Below, one piece after another: positions 1 through 7,672 of a DNA stretch of 39,500 nucleotides. A model generated the notes under the pieces. The model ran no database searches. It was given only the letters and a program-made list of their open reading frames with translations, and had not been told where the DNA came from. Both the position numbers and the translations under genes were made by a program. Source of the DNA: Allofournierella_A excrementavium (GTDB taxonomy: Bacteria; Bacillota; Clostridia; Oscillospirales; Ruminococcaceae). Positions within the stretch are counted from its first letter, which is position 1. The number at the start of each line of letters is the position of its first letter. Where the stretch lies: the NCBI GenBank assembly GCA_019120375.1, contig DWVE01000031.1:1-39500 (forward strand), given 5' to 3'.

Positions 1-52
1 CGCTAGCCTGTCACGCTAGAGGTCGTGAGTTCGAGCCTCATCCGGGTCGCCA
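1..52 (+). tRNA. tRNA-Asp (GTC), 3' part only
   Basis: The window opens inside the anticodon arm: a CTAGC/GCTAG stem encloses a 7-base loop with anticodon GTC, followed by variable region, T arm with TTCGAGC and acceptor 3' strand ending in an encoded CCA (50-52). The 5' half lies before the window. Confidence 0.9.
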
Positions 53-55
53 TTT

Positions 56-131
56 GCTGTTATAGCTCAGTCGGCAGAGCACATCCTTGGTAAGGATGAG
101 GTCGTGCGTTCGAATCGCATTAACAGCTCCA
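56..131 (+). tRNA. tRNA-Thr (GGT)
   Basis: Complete cloverleaf. Acceptor strands GCTGTTA (56-62) and TAACAGC pair perfectly, the D arm is GCTC/GAGC, the anticodon stem CATCC/GGATG encloses TTGGTAA with anticodon GGT (reads ACC/ACT), the T arm carries TTCGAAT, and CCA is encoded at 129-131. It lies 3 bases after tRNA-Asp, so the two form one tRNA transcript. Confidence 0.95.
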
Positions 132-133
132 GA

Positions 134-164
134 AAGCCGCTTGAACGCATCGTTCAAGCGGCTT
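134..164 (+). terminator. Intrinsic terminator of the tRNA unit
   Basis: A perfect 14-bp stem (134-147 with 151-164) with loop CAT is followed by a T-rich run (TTGCTTTT). It closes the tRNA transcript before the TetR gene. Confidence 0.9.
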
Positions 165-204
165 TTGCTTTTACAAAACAACTGACAAGGGAGGCGGAGC
201 CGCT

Positions 205-744
205 ATGCCGGCCAACATGAAAAACCTGATCGCCGAGGCTGCAAAGACTCTGCTGATCCAGCGCCACATGAAAAAGCTCACCGTCACGGACATCGTGGAG
301 GAGTGCCACATCACCCGGCAGACGTTCTATTGTCACTTTGACGACATCCCCGACCTTCTGCGCTGGATGGCCGACGAATACTTCGAACAGGTGATGACCG
401 AGGTCTTTTCCCAGAAAAACGGCGAGCTGGGCCTGCGCTGCTTTTTCGTCATGGCCATCAACATCGCCCCTTATGTGGAGCACGGGATGAAGAGTAACTA
501 CGGCGACGAGCTCAAACGCACGCTGCGCCAGTGCTTCCAGCGCTATTTCACTCGGGCCTTTGAGGAAAAGGACCTCTGCCCTGCCTGCACCCGCGCCCAG
601 CTCAAGATCATCATGCGCTATCACCGCCAGGCCATCCTGGGCCTGCTGGAAGACTGGACCGAGGAGGACACCGAGCAGCTGGACCAGATCGTCCACACCA
701 TATACCGCATCCTGACCGCCGATGTTTTTCCCCGTCAGGAATGA
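205..744 (+). CDS. TetR/AcrR-family transcriptional regulator
   Basis: 179 aa. The N-terminal ~60 residues form a TetR DNA-binding domain: helix 1 starting at about residue 5, a helix-turn-helix with 'TVTDIVEECHITRQTFYCHF', then the conserved aromatic end of the recognition region. The remainder is an all-helical ligand/dimer domain with several Cys and Met residues and no family-specific signature that I recognise. The start is supported by AAGGGAGG at 187-194, 10 bases upstream. The gene stands alone between two terminators, so a neighbouring target operon is not obvious. It may repress itself. The ligand is unknown. Confidence 0.9.
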   Translation: MPANMKNLIAEAAKTLLIQRHMKKLTVTDIVEECHITRQTFYCHFDDIPDLLRWMADEYFEQVMTEVFSQKNGELGLRCFFVMAINIAPYVEHGMKSNYGDELKRTLRQCFQRYFTRAFEEKDLCPACTRAQLKIIMRYHRQAILGLLEDWTEEDTEQLDQIVHTIYRILTADVFPRQE

Positions 745-758
745 CCTTCTCTTCGTCA

Positions 759-800
759 AAAGAGCGGGAGTGTAAAAAAATTTTTACACTCCCGCTCTTT
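759..800. terminator. Bidirectional intrinsic terminator
   Basis: A 20-bp perfect inverted repeat (759-778 with 781-800) with A-rich 5' and T-rich 3' flanks lies 15 bases after the TetR stop. It separates the TetR gene from the FtsH operon. Confidence 0.9.
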
Positions 801-829
801 TTGTCTATACAGGGCCGGCGTTTTGCAAA

Positions 830-857
830 TTGTGCCCGCGGCGCTTCTCTTTATAAT
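830..857 (+). promoter_or_regulatory. Candidate promoter of the coil-ftsH-hdeD operon
   Basis: A perfect -10 TATAAT (852-857) has a weak -35 TTGTGC (830-835) 16 bases upstream. The start codon follows 24 bases downstream with GGGAGG in between. The -10 is convincing, the -35 less so. Confidence 0.55.
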
Positions 858-881
858 AGGAAACAGAAGGGAGGCAAGGAC

Positions 882-1313
882 ATGGCACACGAGATCCTTT
901 CCGTCAAACTCTGCGAGCTGGAGGACCAGCTGGCGCGGCTGAACAGCCGCATCCACATGAGCGAGACCGCCGACCGCGGCCGGCTGCAGAGCGAGATCCT
1001 GGCGCTGCGCCGGGAATGTGCCGAGAACGAGCTGACCCTGCGCACAAAGCTCCGCTGTTCCCGGTCCGGGATGGTCGGCGCGCTGGCGGACTCCTACGGC
1101 GAGATAGAACAGCACGTTCAGCAGGCCAAAGCCGCCATGCGGGAACAGGCCGCCCGCCGCGGCGAGGACCAGGCCGGCGCGGAGGAAAAGCTTCTGTTGG
1201 CGGAATACGCCCTGGATTTTGCCCTGCAGGCGTCCAACCGGGCCCTGCTGCTGGCCATGGAAGCCATCGACGCCCAGCTTGCTGGGCAGGAAGGAGAAAA
1301 GACGTCACCATGA
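882..1313 (+). CDS. Small charged helical (coiled-coil) protein of unknown function
   Basis: 143 aa, not recognised as a named family. It is almost entirely predicted helix, rich in Glu, Arg, Ala, Leu and Gln. Heptad-like segments appear at residues 10-50 (a run of ELEDQLARLNSR type) and 75-135. There is no signal peptide, membrane segment or cysteine-based metal site. The ATG at 882 is chosen because GGGAGG lies 6-11 bases upstream; a longer frame reading back to 741 would run through the terminator. Its TGA overlaps the ftsH ATG (ATGA at 1310-1313), implying translational coupling. The position suggests an adaptor or partner for the membrane protease, which is inference only. Confidence 0.75.
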   Translation: MAHEILSVKLCELEDQLARLNSRIHMSETADRGRLQSEILALRRECAENELTLRTKLRCSRSGMVGALADSYGEIEQHVQQAKAAMREQAARRGEDQAGAEEKLLLAEYALDFALQASNRALLLAMEAIDAQLAGQEGEKTSP

Positions 1314-3136
1314 AAGAAGTCAAAACGCCAAAACGGCCGCTTATCTATTACTACGGCATCGTGCTGCTCATCATCCTGTTGTTCAACACGCTGGTCACCC
1401 CCATGCTCTCCCGCCGCCAGGTGGTGGAGGTGGACTACGGCACCTTCATGGACATGATCGACGAGAGGGACATCGGGATGGTGCAGGTGGAGGACACCCA
1501 GATCCTGTTCACCGACAAGGACGGCAGCGTCGTCTACGAAACGGTCCCCATGGAGGACCCCACCCTCACCCAGCGCCTGCACGACGCCGGGGCGGAATTT
1601 GCCCGGGTGATGGAGGAGCCCATCTCCCCCATCTGGAGTTTTCTTCTGACCTTTGTGCTGCCCATCCTCATCTTTGTGGGCCTGGGGCAGTACATGAACA
1701 AAAAGCTCATGGAGCAGGCAGGCGGCAAGGGCTCGCTGTCCTTCGGCATGGGCAAGAGCAGCGCCAGGGTCTATGTGCAGTCCACCAAGGGCATCCGGTT
1801 TGCGGATGTGGCCGGTGAGGACGAGGCCAAGGAGAGCCTGTCGGAGATCGTGGACTACCTGCACGACCCGGGCAAATACACCGAGGCCGGCGCGTCCATG
1901 CCCAAGGGCATCCTGCTGGTGGGCCCTCCGGGCACCGGCAAGGCCATGCTGGCCAAGGCGGTGGCCGGCGAGGCGGACGTGCCCTTCTTCTCCATCTCCG
2001 GCTCGGAATTCGTGGAGATGTTCGTGGGCATGGGCGCATCCAAGGTGCGCGACCTGTTCAAGCAGGCCAAGGAAAAGGCCCCCTGCATCGTGTTCATCGA
2101 CGAGATCGACGCCATCGGCCAGAAGCGCAGTTCCGGCGGCTACGGCGGCAACGACGAGCGGGAGCAGACTCTGAACCAGCTGCTCACCGAGATGGACGGC
2201 TTTGAGGACAACACCGGCGTCATCATTCTGGCGGCCACCAACCGTCCCGAATCGCTGGACCCGGCGCTGACCCGCCCCGGCCGGTTCGACCGGCGCGTGC
2301 CTGTGGAGCTGCCCGACCTGGCGGGCCGGGAGGCCATTCTGAAGGTGCACGCCAAGAAGATAAAAACAGCGCCGGACGTGGACTTCCACACCATCGCCCG
2401 CATGGCCGCCGGCGCTTCCGGCGCGGAGCTGGCCAACATCATCAACGAGGCCGCCCTGCGGGCGGTGCGCAGTGGGCGCACCGTTGTGAACGAGGCCGAC
2501 CTGGAAGAGAGCATCGAGGTGGTCATCGCAGGCTACCAGAAAAAGAACGCCGTTCTCTCCGACAAGGAGAAGCGGGTGGTGGCCTACCACGAGATCGGCC
2601 ACGCCCTTGTGGCGGCGATGCAGAGCCACTCGACCCCGGTGCAGAAGATCACCATCATCCCCCGCACCTCCGGCGCGCTGGGCTACACCATGTAGGTGGA
2701 CACCGGTGACAAGTATCTGCTGACGAAGGAAGAGATCGAGGACAAGATCGCCACCTTCACCGGCGGGCGCGCCGCCGAGGAAGTGGCCTTCGGACAGGTG
2801 ACCACCGGCGCCTCCAACGACATCGAGCAGGCCACCAAACTGGCCCGGGCCATGATCACCCGCTACGGCATGAGCGAGGATTTTGACATGGTGGCGCTGG
2901 AAACAGTGCAGAACCAGTACCTGGGAGGCGACTCCTCCCTCGCCTGCTCGCCGGACACCCAGAAAGAGGTGGACCAGAAGGTGGTGGAGCTGGTGAAGGC
3001 TCAGCACGAAAAGGCGAAGAAGATCCTGGAAGAGAACCGGGACAAGCTGGACCAGCTGGCCCAGTACCTCTATGAAAAAGAGACCATCACCGGCGAAGAA
3101 TTCATGCAGATCCTGACGGGAGGCGAAGCGCAATGA
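1310..3136 (+). pseudogene. ftsH: FtsH-type membrane AAA+ zinc protease interrupted by an in-frame TAG
   Basis: As a whole (608 codons) it has the full FtsH plan: two N-terminal membrane segments (about residues 12-30 and 104-124) around a short outer domain, an AAA+ module, then the M41 protease. The Walker B region (FIDEID) and the RPGRFDR arginine region are intact. The zinc motif HEIGH is at 427-431 and the third zinc ligand Asp lies in 'TTGASND' after the break. Codon 462 (2693-2695) is TAG, exactly where FtsH proteins usually have Gln (GYTM-Q), so one C-to-T change would explain it. Walker A reads GPPGTGKA instead of GKT (Ala at 212, codon GCC). A 461-aa product would lack the third zinc ligand. 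The downstream 146 codons stay open and conserved, so the damage is recent, a sequencing error, or tolerated by suppression. Confidence 0.85.
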
Positions 3137-3675
3137 GAGGACGTTCCGGGTTTGGCTGGCTGGAGCTGGTCATCGGCATCGTGCTGATCATGCTGGGCGT
3201 GTTTGCCTTTGCGGCGCCCGACCTGGCCCTGACGGGGTTGGTTTTCGCCTACGGCATCGCCGCTGTGATCGTGGGCGTGGCGGACATCATTCTGTTCATC
3301 GAGGTGGAGCGGTACACGGGCCTCGGCCCCCTGCTCTCCCTGGTCTCCGGCGTGCTGAGCGTCATGACCGGCCTGGTGCTGGTGGTCTATCCCTCCACGG
3401 GCGTGCTGGTGCTGACCCTCCTGTTCCCCATCTGGTTCATCGCCCACGGCATCTCCCAGCTGGTGCATCTGGGGCACATCCGCTTCGTGGCGGGCCGCGG
3501 CATCTACTATTTCACGCTGGTCATCAACATCATCGGGCTGGTGCTGGGTTTTTTGATGCTGTTCGACCCCCTGTTCACCCTGACCACCATCCACTGCTTT
3601 GCCAGCGCCTACCTCATCCTGCTGGGCATCAACAGCGTGGTCATCGCGGTCAGCCGCATGGGACGGCGGCTGTGA
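3133..3675 (+). CDS. HdeD / DUF308-type membrane protein
   Basis: 180 aa with six predicted hydrophobic segments in three pairs separated by short loops. Gly-rich helix ends and 'LTGLVFAYGIAAVIVGVADI' are typical of HdeD-like acid/stress membrane proteins, whose biochemical role is not known. The ATG overlaps the ftsH TGA (ATGA at 3133-3136), so it is the third coupled gene of the operon and would lose coupling if ftsH translation ends at the internal TAG. A strong terminator follows. A quality-control partnership with FtsH in the membrane is plausible but unproven. Confidence 0.8.
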   Translation: MRGRSGFGWLELVIGIVLIMLGVFAFAAPDLALTGLVFAYGIAAVIVGVADIILFIEVERYTGLGPLLSLVSGVLSVMTGLVLVVYPSTGVLVLTLLFPIWFIAHGISQLVHLGHIRFVAGRGIYYFTLVINIIGLVLGFLMLFDPLFTLTTIHCFASAYLILLGINSVVIAVSRMGRRL

Positions 3676-3700
3676 AGCACGGCAGAGCCGCCGGCACAAG

Positions 3701-3735
3701 AAAAGCCGCCCGGGCCAATGGCCCGGGCGGCTTTT
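3701..3735. terminator. Bidirectional terminator between the ftsH operon and the phage operon
   Basis: A perfect 16-bp stem (3701-3716 with 3720-3735) with loop AAT and flanking A4/T4 runs. It serves the plus-strand hdeD gene and, read on the minus strand, the end of the phage-derived operon, whose last stop is at 3759. Confidence 0.92.
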
Positions 3736-3758
3736 GCTGTTGTGTTCCGAAAGGCTCG

Positions 3759-4751
3759 TCAGGTGCGGTTCTGGGCGATCTGCATGAGCCAGCTGTTGGC
3801 TTCGGCCTTGGTGAACAGTTTGCTGCTCACGCCCTCCACCACATACTGGGCGGCCGCGGCGTTGGCGGCCTGCCGGGCTTCGGAGCTGCTGGCGCCGCCT
3901 TTCTTCGCGTTCTGCCAGGCACTGCGCCACACCTGCTCCAGCAGCTCCTTCTGCTGCACGCTCTTGGACTGCTGGGTGTTGGACGCGCTGATGGAGGTCT
4001 GGCTCGCCTTCTGGGCGGCGGAGGCCATTTCGCTCTGCAGCTTGGACATCTGCTCCAGATACTGGCTGCTGATCTGGAACTGCTGGTCGTAGTTCACGGT
4101 GGCCGCGTCCGCGATGGCGTTGGCCAGATTCTGCTCCAGCTGCATCTCGTAGGCGAGGCGGGCGGCCTGCGCGTCCGAAAGCTGGCTGTTGTAGGCCTGC
4201 TGGGCCTGGGTCCTGCCGGCGTTCAGCTGGGCCAGCAGGTCGCCCAGGCTCTGGCCGCGGGCCACGTCGATCTCGTTGCGGCTGTTGCCGTAGTTGTTGT
4301 AGACCCCCGCCAGCGTGGTCTCGGCCGCGCCGCCGCCGATGCCCTGGGCCGAGAGCTGCTGAGGCAGGCTCTTGAGGGTCATCATCTGGTTGATGTAGGC
4401 CTGCTGCAAGGCGTTATCCGCGTTGAAGTTCACCCCCGCGGCCCCGTTCTCATAGTCGCTCTGCAGCTGGCCCAGGGTGGAGTTGTAGTTGTTTTTCAGC
4501 GCCTGGATCTGGCCGTTGTAGGCGGCGTTCAGCGCCGCCATGCTGCGCTCGTAGGCCTGCTGGGCCGCGGCCCGCTTGGCCTGTTCCGCCGCGGCGGCCG
4601 CCGCCTGCTGCTGGGCATAGAGGCTTTGCAGCCAGCTCAGGTCATAGGACGCGCCGCCGGAGCCGCCCTTGGAGGCGCTGCTCTGGTTCTTGTTCTGGTT
4701 TTTCCAGCCGGTGCCGTTCACCGGGCCGCCGGTGCCTTCCACAAATGCCAT
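3759..4751 (-). CDS. Ala/Gln-rich coiled-coil protein, last gene of the phage operon
   Basis: 330 aa. The N-terminal ~45 residues are Gly/Ser/Asn-rich and flexible. The rest is long Ala/Gln-rich helix with an almost uninterrupted Ala run near residues 50-62 and repeated 'QLQSDYE' and 'QAYNSQL' type segments. There are no cysteines and no membrane segment. Composition and length resemble podoviral internal virion/ejection proteins or assembly chaperones, but I recognise no specific family. It sits after the lysis genes, which is unusual for a structural gene. The ATG follows AGGAGG in the gap after the holin gene. Confidence 0.7.
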   Translation of the reverse strand: MAFVEGTGGPVNGTGWKNQNKNQSSASKGGSGGASYDLSWLQSLYAQQQAAAAAAEQAKRAAAQQAYERSMAALNAAYNGQIQALKNNYNSTLGQLQSDYENGAAGVNFNADNALQQAYINQMMTLKSLPQQLSAQGIGGGAAETTLAGVYNNYGNSRNEIDVARGQSLGDLLAQLNAGRTQAQQAYNSQLSDAQAARLAYEMQLEQNLANAIADAATVNYDQQFQISSQYLEQMSKLQSEMASAAQKASQTSISASNTQQSKSVQQKELLEQVWRSAWQNAKKGGASSSEARQAANAAAAQYVVEGVSSKLFTKAEANSWLMQIAQNRT

Positions 4752-4771
4752 TCTTCACTTCCTCCTTTTCA

Positions 4772-5230
4772 TCACGCTTCGCCGGCGGCGTCCTCCACCG
4801 TGTCCTTGGCATTCGCCAGGATGCGGATCAGGAACTCCGGCACCGGCGCGCCCATGGCGGCGGCGTTTTCCAGGATGCTGCCCAGCTCGGTGAGGATGTA
4901 CCACACCAGCACCATCGGCAGAAGCAGCACCGTGTACTCCACCGGCAGGCCGGGCACCTTGGCCGCCACCGTGCCCAGCACCGCGTCGGCCAGCGCCGCC
5001 ACGATGACCACCACGATCATGCCCGCCTTGTGCCAGATGCCGCCGCGGGCCCTGGCGCTGGACCACTGGCCCGCCTGCATGGCCGCCGAAGAGCCGCTGA
5101 GCCAGTCCACCGCCATGCACGCCACCCAGGCCAGCACCAGCCAGCCCAGCCAGCCGAAGGCCGCGCCGAACGCGCCGAACACCCCCACGATGGCGGCCTT
5201 CACCGCCAGAAAGATATTGCTGTTGTCCAT
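4772..5230 (-). CDS. Phage holin (toxin-secretion/holin type)
   Basis: 152 aa. The first 35 residues form a Gly/Ala/Trp-rich membrane helix, two more hydrophobic segments lie at about residues 70-92 and 96-115, and the C-terminal tail is charged with 'LANAKDTVEDA'. Between helices is the 'WSSARARGGIWHKAGM' region typical of the Gram-positive phage holin family related to TcdE/Cph1-type holins. It permeabilises the membrane and releases the lysin. The start at 5230 is preferred because AAGGAGG lies between it and the upstream ATG at 5248, which overlaps the lysin stop. Confidence 0.8.
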   Translation of the reverse strand: MDNSNIFLAVKAAIVGVFGAFGAAFGWLGWLVLAWVACMAVDWLSGSSAAMQAGQWSSARARGGIWHKAGMIVVVIVAALADAVLGTVAAKVPGLPVEYTVLLLPMVLVWYILTELGSILENAAAMGAPVPEFLIRILANAKDTVEDAAGEA

Positions 5231-5244
5231 GGATGCTCCTCCTT

Positions 5245-6327
5245 TCATCCCGCCAGCGCGCCGCCGGCGGCCCGCAGCTTTTCCGCCAGGGCGGCAAGCT
5301 GTTCTCTCTGGGCCGCCTGCGCCTGCTCGATGCGTTCCAGAGCAGCCAGCGCCTGCTCCATGCCCGCGGGCTGCTGCGGCTCTTCTCCGCCCTCTTCTGG
5401 CGCGGTCCAGTCCCGGCAGCCAAGGCCCAGGGCCAGAGCCCTGCCCGCCACCGCGTCCCGGCTGACGGAGCCCATGGGGCCCACGATGAGATAGTCCCCC
5501 TCGTCCCTGGCCGGAACGCTCAGGCTCTCGGCCAAAGCGCGGATGGCGGCCCGGTCCCCTGTGGAGACGGGGCCGATCTTCAGTGTGTCAGATGTAAACA
5601 CAGGCGTTTCCTCCTCTTCTTGCCCGGGCTGGAAATAGATCCAGTCCCGGTCCACGTTGGCGCTGCCCACGCCGTACTTCGCGCCGTAGCCGATGCGCCC
5701 GAACTGCCAGCCGCAGAGCTTGTGCCCCAGGCTGCGGGTGTACTCGCCCCAGGCGGTGTTCAGGTTCTCAAGGGCCGCGCAGCCGTCGAAATCCGGGTCG
5801 TCCGGGTCCGCGTAGTAGTAAGCCAGCCACAGCGGGCAGTCCAGCCGCTCCACGTCAAGGCGGCTCTTTGCCCAGCTGGCGGAGCAGTAGACGCAGGGAG
5901 CATAGCCCGCCTGCCGCAGCCGCGCGGCGGCCTCGTTGAGCAGGGCGGTGTTCTCCGCCGGGGCCAGGGCCATGGTCTGGCCCGCCTCCAGCTCCTGGTC
6001 CAGCGCCACCCAGCTGGTGACGCCCTGCCCCGCCAGGGTCTCCAGCAGCGCGTCGATCTGCCCGTTCAGGATGGCGCGGGCGTTCTCGGCGCTGCCCTTG
6101 TTTTTATTGTAGTAGTGATGGGTCAGAAAGATGTACGCCCCGGTGGCAAGGCCCGCCGCGCGGCAGTCGGCGGCGAAGCGCTCGAAGCGCACGTCCCGCG
6201 TGCCGCCGTAGGCCGCCCGCAGGATGACGGCGGAGATGCCCGCCGCCTTGGCCGTCTGCGGGGCAAAGGTGCTCTGATGCTTTGAAATATCCAGCGCCCG
6301 CAGGGCGCTGTCGCTGCTTTTCCCCAT
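5245..6327 (-). CDS. GH25 lysozyme-type endolysin
   Basis: 360 aa. Residues 8-230 are a glycoside hydrolase family 25 barrel: 'ALDISKHQ' with Asp13, the catalytic pair in 'VALDQELE' (Asp110, Glu112), 'GAYIFLTHHYYN' and a closing 'GWQFG...VDRDW' segment. It would cut the MurNAc-GlcNAc bond of peptidoglycan. The C-terminal 120 residues hold a small mixed domain and a Glu/Gln/Ala coiled coil rather than a familiar choline or SH3 wall-binding module. There is no signal peptide, in line with holin-dependent export. The start at 6327 has GGAGA 11 bases upstream. Confidence 0.88.
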   Translation of the reverse strand: MGKSSDSALRALDISKHQSTFAPQTAKAAGISAVILRAAYGGTRDVRFERFAADCRAAGLATGAYIFLTHHYYNKNKGSAENARAILNGQIDALLETLAGQGVTSWVALDQELEAGQTMALAPAENTALLNEAAARLRQAGYAPCVYCSASWAKSRLDVERLDCPLWLAYYYADPDDPDFDGCAALENLNTAWGEYTRSLGHKLCGWQFGRIGYGAKYGVGSANVDRDWIYFQPGQEEEETPVFTSDTLKIGPVSTGDRAAIRALAESLSVPARDEGDYLIVGPMGSVSRDAVAGRALALGLGCRDWTAPEEGGEEPQQPAGMEQALAALERIEQAQAAQREQLAALAEKLRAAGGALAG

Positions 6328-6361
6328 AGGGATCGTCTTCTCCTTTCCCGGCCGGGCCGCT

Positions 6362-7657
6362 TCACACGCCCAGGATGCAGATGCCGGCTCTGCTACCCGT
6401 ATCGCCGTATTCCACATAACAGTTGGCCTTCGCCGAGGAGATGTCGTGCTGCCCCGGCCCATAGGTCTTGCCGTCCACCTTGACATAGGGTGTGGCCTCA
6501 TACTGCACATACAGCGTTTTGGGCTGGCCGGTCAGGTAGAAATAGCTGTGGCCCTCATACACATAGGACGCGCCGTTCCACCGGACGCCGCCGGCGTAGG
6601 TGCCGGTTTTGCAGCTGCCGGCATACAGGAGCTTCAGCGCGCCGGCCACCCCGAAAATGCTCGCGCCCTGTTTGATGTTCTCCGCTTTGAGGTTCGCGTC
6701 GCCCCGGACGGTCTGTGCCCCGGAGAGATACTGCCCCGCTTCGATGGTCTGGTCCGCGGCGGCGGGAGTGTAGGTGGCGGCGGCCTTGGAAGGGATGGAG
6801 CCGGTGACCTTTTCCCCGTTCACATAGGCGGTGCGGCTGCTGAGAAGGTCGGCGGCGCCGGCGTCGGCGTCCGCCGTAAAGGTGCCGGCCACCGCCCGGG
6901 GCGTCCCCTCAAAAAAGGTCACCCCTGCTTTGATGTTGCCGGGGATGAGCTTTGCCCTGTCGGCCGCCGGCAGCCCACCCCCGCCCTTAAAATTTAGGGT
7001 CTCGCCGTCAAAGACAAAGCTCACCCACCTGCCGCTCCACTGGCTGCCGGCCATGGCGTCGCCGGCGCTCTCCGTGCCCATGTAGGCCGCCACCGGCTCA
7101 CCGTTCACCGCGAAGGTGTCCCCCGCCTGCACGTCGGCGGTCATCAGCGCCCGGCCGTTGGCCCCGCTGCCCGCGAAATTGTGCACCGTGCCGCTTCTGG
7201 TGTGGGTGTAGGTCTGCACTGTCACGTCCACGCCCAGCCTGGCCGGGTCGTACACCGCCTGAGCCATGTCTCCCGCGCCGATCTCCACCACCCGCCGGCC
7301 GATGGCCTCCTCGGTCTCCGCCTTGGTGTAAGCCCCGGTCTGGGCCGCGGTGACCGCGTGGGGATTGTCGGTGCGGGCGGCGTGTTCCGCCGCCCCGGCC
7401 TGCATCGCCTCCAGCACCCCCTGCGCCGTGGCGGGGGTGTCCTCCGGCAGGCCCTCGGGAGGCCGCGCCCCCAGGCTGGCGGCGGCGTCGGCCGCCTCCA
7501 GCTGTTCCGCCAGCCGGTTGAAGGCGGGCACGATGACCTCCCGGGGCAGTTCGTCCAGGATGCGCTGCATCTCGGTGGTGTCCACGCCGGGGGTGTCTGG
7601 GCGGCCCAGGTTGCCCTTGCCCTGCAGATCGTCCTCGGTGATCCGCTCGAATGCCAT
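6362..7657 (-). CDS. Phage tail fibre / receptor-binding protein
   Basis: 431 aa. The N-terminal part is helical; residues 95-125 carry the common fibre motif 'DNPHAVTAAQTGAYTK'. The middle is beta-rich. Residues about 285-350 contain the repeat type seen in Firmicute phage tail proteins ('QTIEAGQYLSGAQTVRGDAN', 'ENIKQGASIFGV'). The last 90 residues form a small Tyr/Gly-rich beta domain that may bind the cell surface. It starts 15 bases after the tail hub stop with GGAAAGGAG in the gap. No reverse transcriptase or invertase is nearby to diversify it. Confidence 0.75.
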   Translation of the reverse strand: MAFERITEDDLQGKGNLGRPDTPGVDTTEMQRILDELPREVIVPAFNRLAEQLEAADAAASLGARPPEGLPEDTPATAQGVLEAMQAGAAEHAARTDNPHAVTAAQTGAYTKAETEEAIGRRVVEIGAGDMAQAVYDPARLGVDVTVQTYTHTRSGTVHNFAGSGANGRALMTADVQAGDTFAVNGEPVAAYMGTESAGDAMAGSQWSGRWVSFVFDGETLNFKGGGGLPAADRAKLIPGNIKAGVTFFEGTPRAVAGTFTADADAGAADLLSSRTAYVNGEKVTGSIPSKAAATYTPAAADQTIEAGQYLSGAQTVRGDANLKAENIKQGASIFGVAGALKLLYAGSCKTGTYAGGVRWNGASYVYEGHSYFYLTGQPKTLYVQYEATPYVKVDGKTYGPGQHDISSAKANCYVEYGDTGSRAGICILGV

Positions 7658-7672
7658 GCTATCTCTCCTTTC

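Noticed and set aside
1..131. tRNA genes as the attachment site of the phage-like element
   Set aside because: The element begins 3.6 kb away behind unrelated genes, and I found no repeat of the tRNA 3' end at either flank of the operon.
2693..2695. Genome-wide recoding of TAG as Gln
   Set aside because: The 622-aa tail-hub gene ends with TAG at 7673-7675 just before the next ribosome site, so TAG acts as a stop in this DNA; the FtsH case is local.
6362..7657. Diversity-generating retroelement acting on the tail fibre
   Set aside because: No reverse transcriptase, template repeat or adenine-mutated copy is present in the window.
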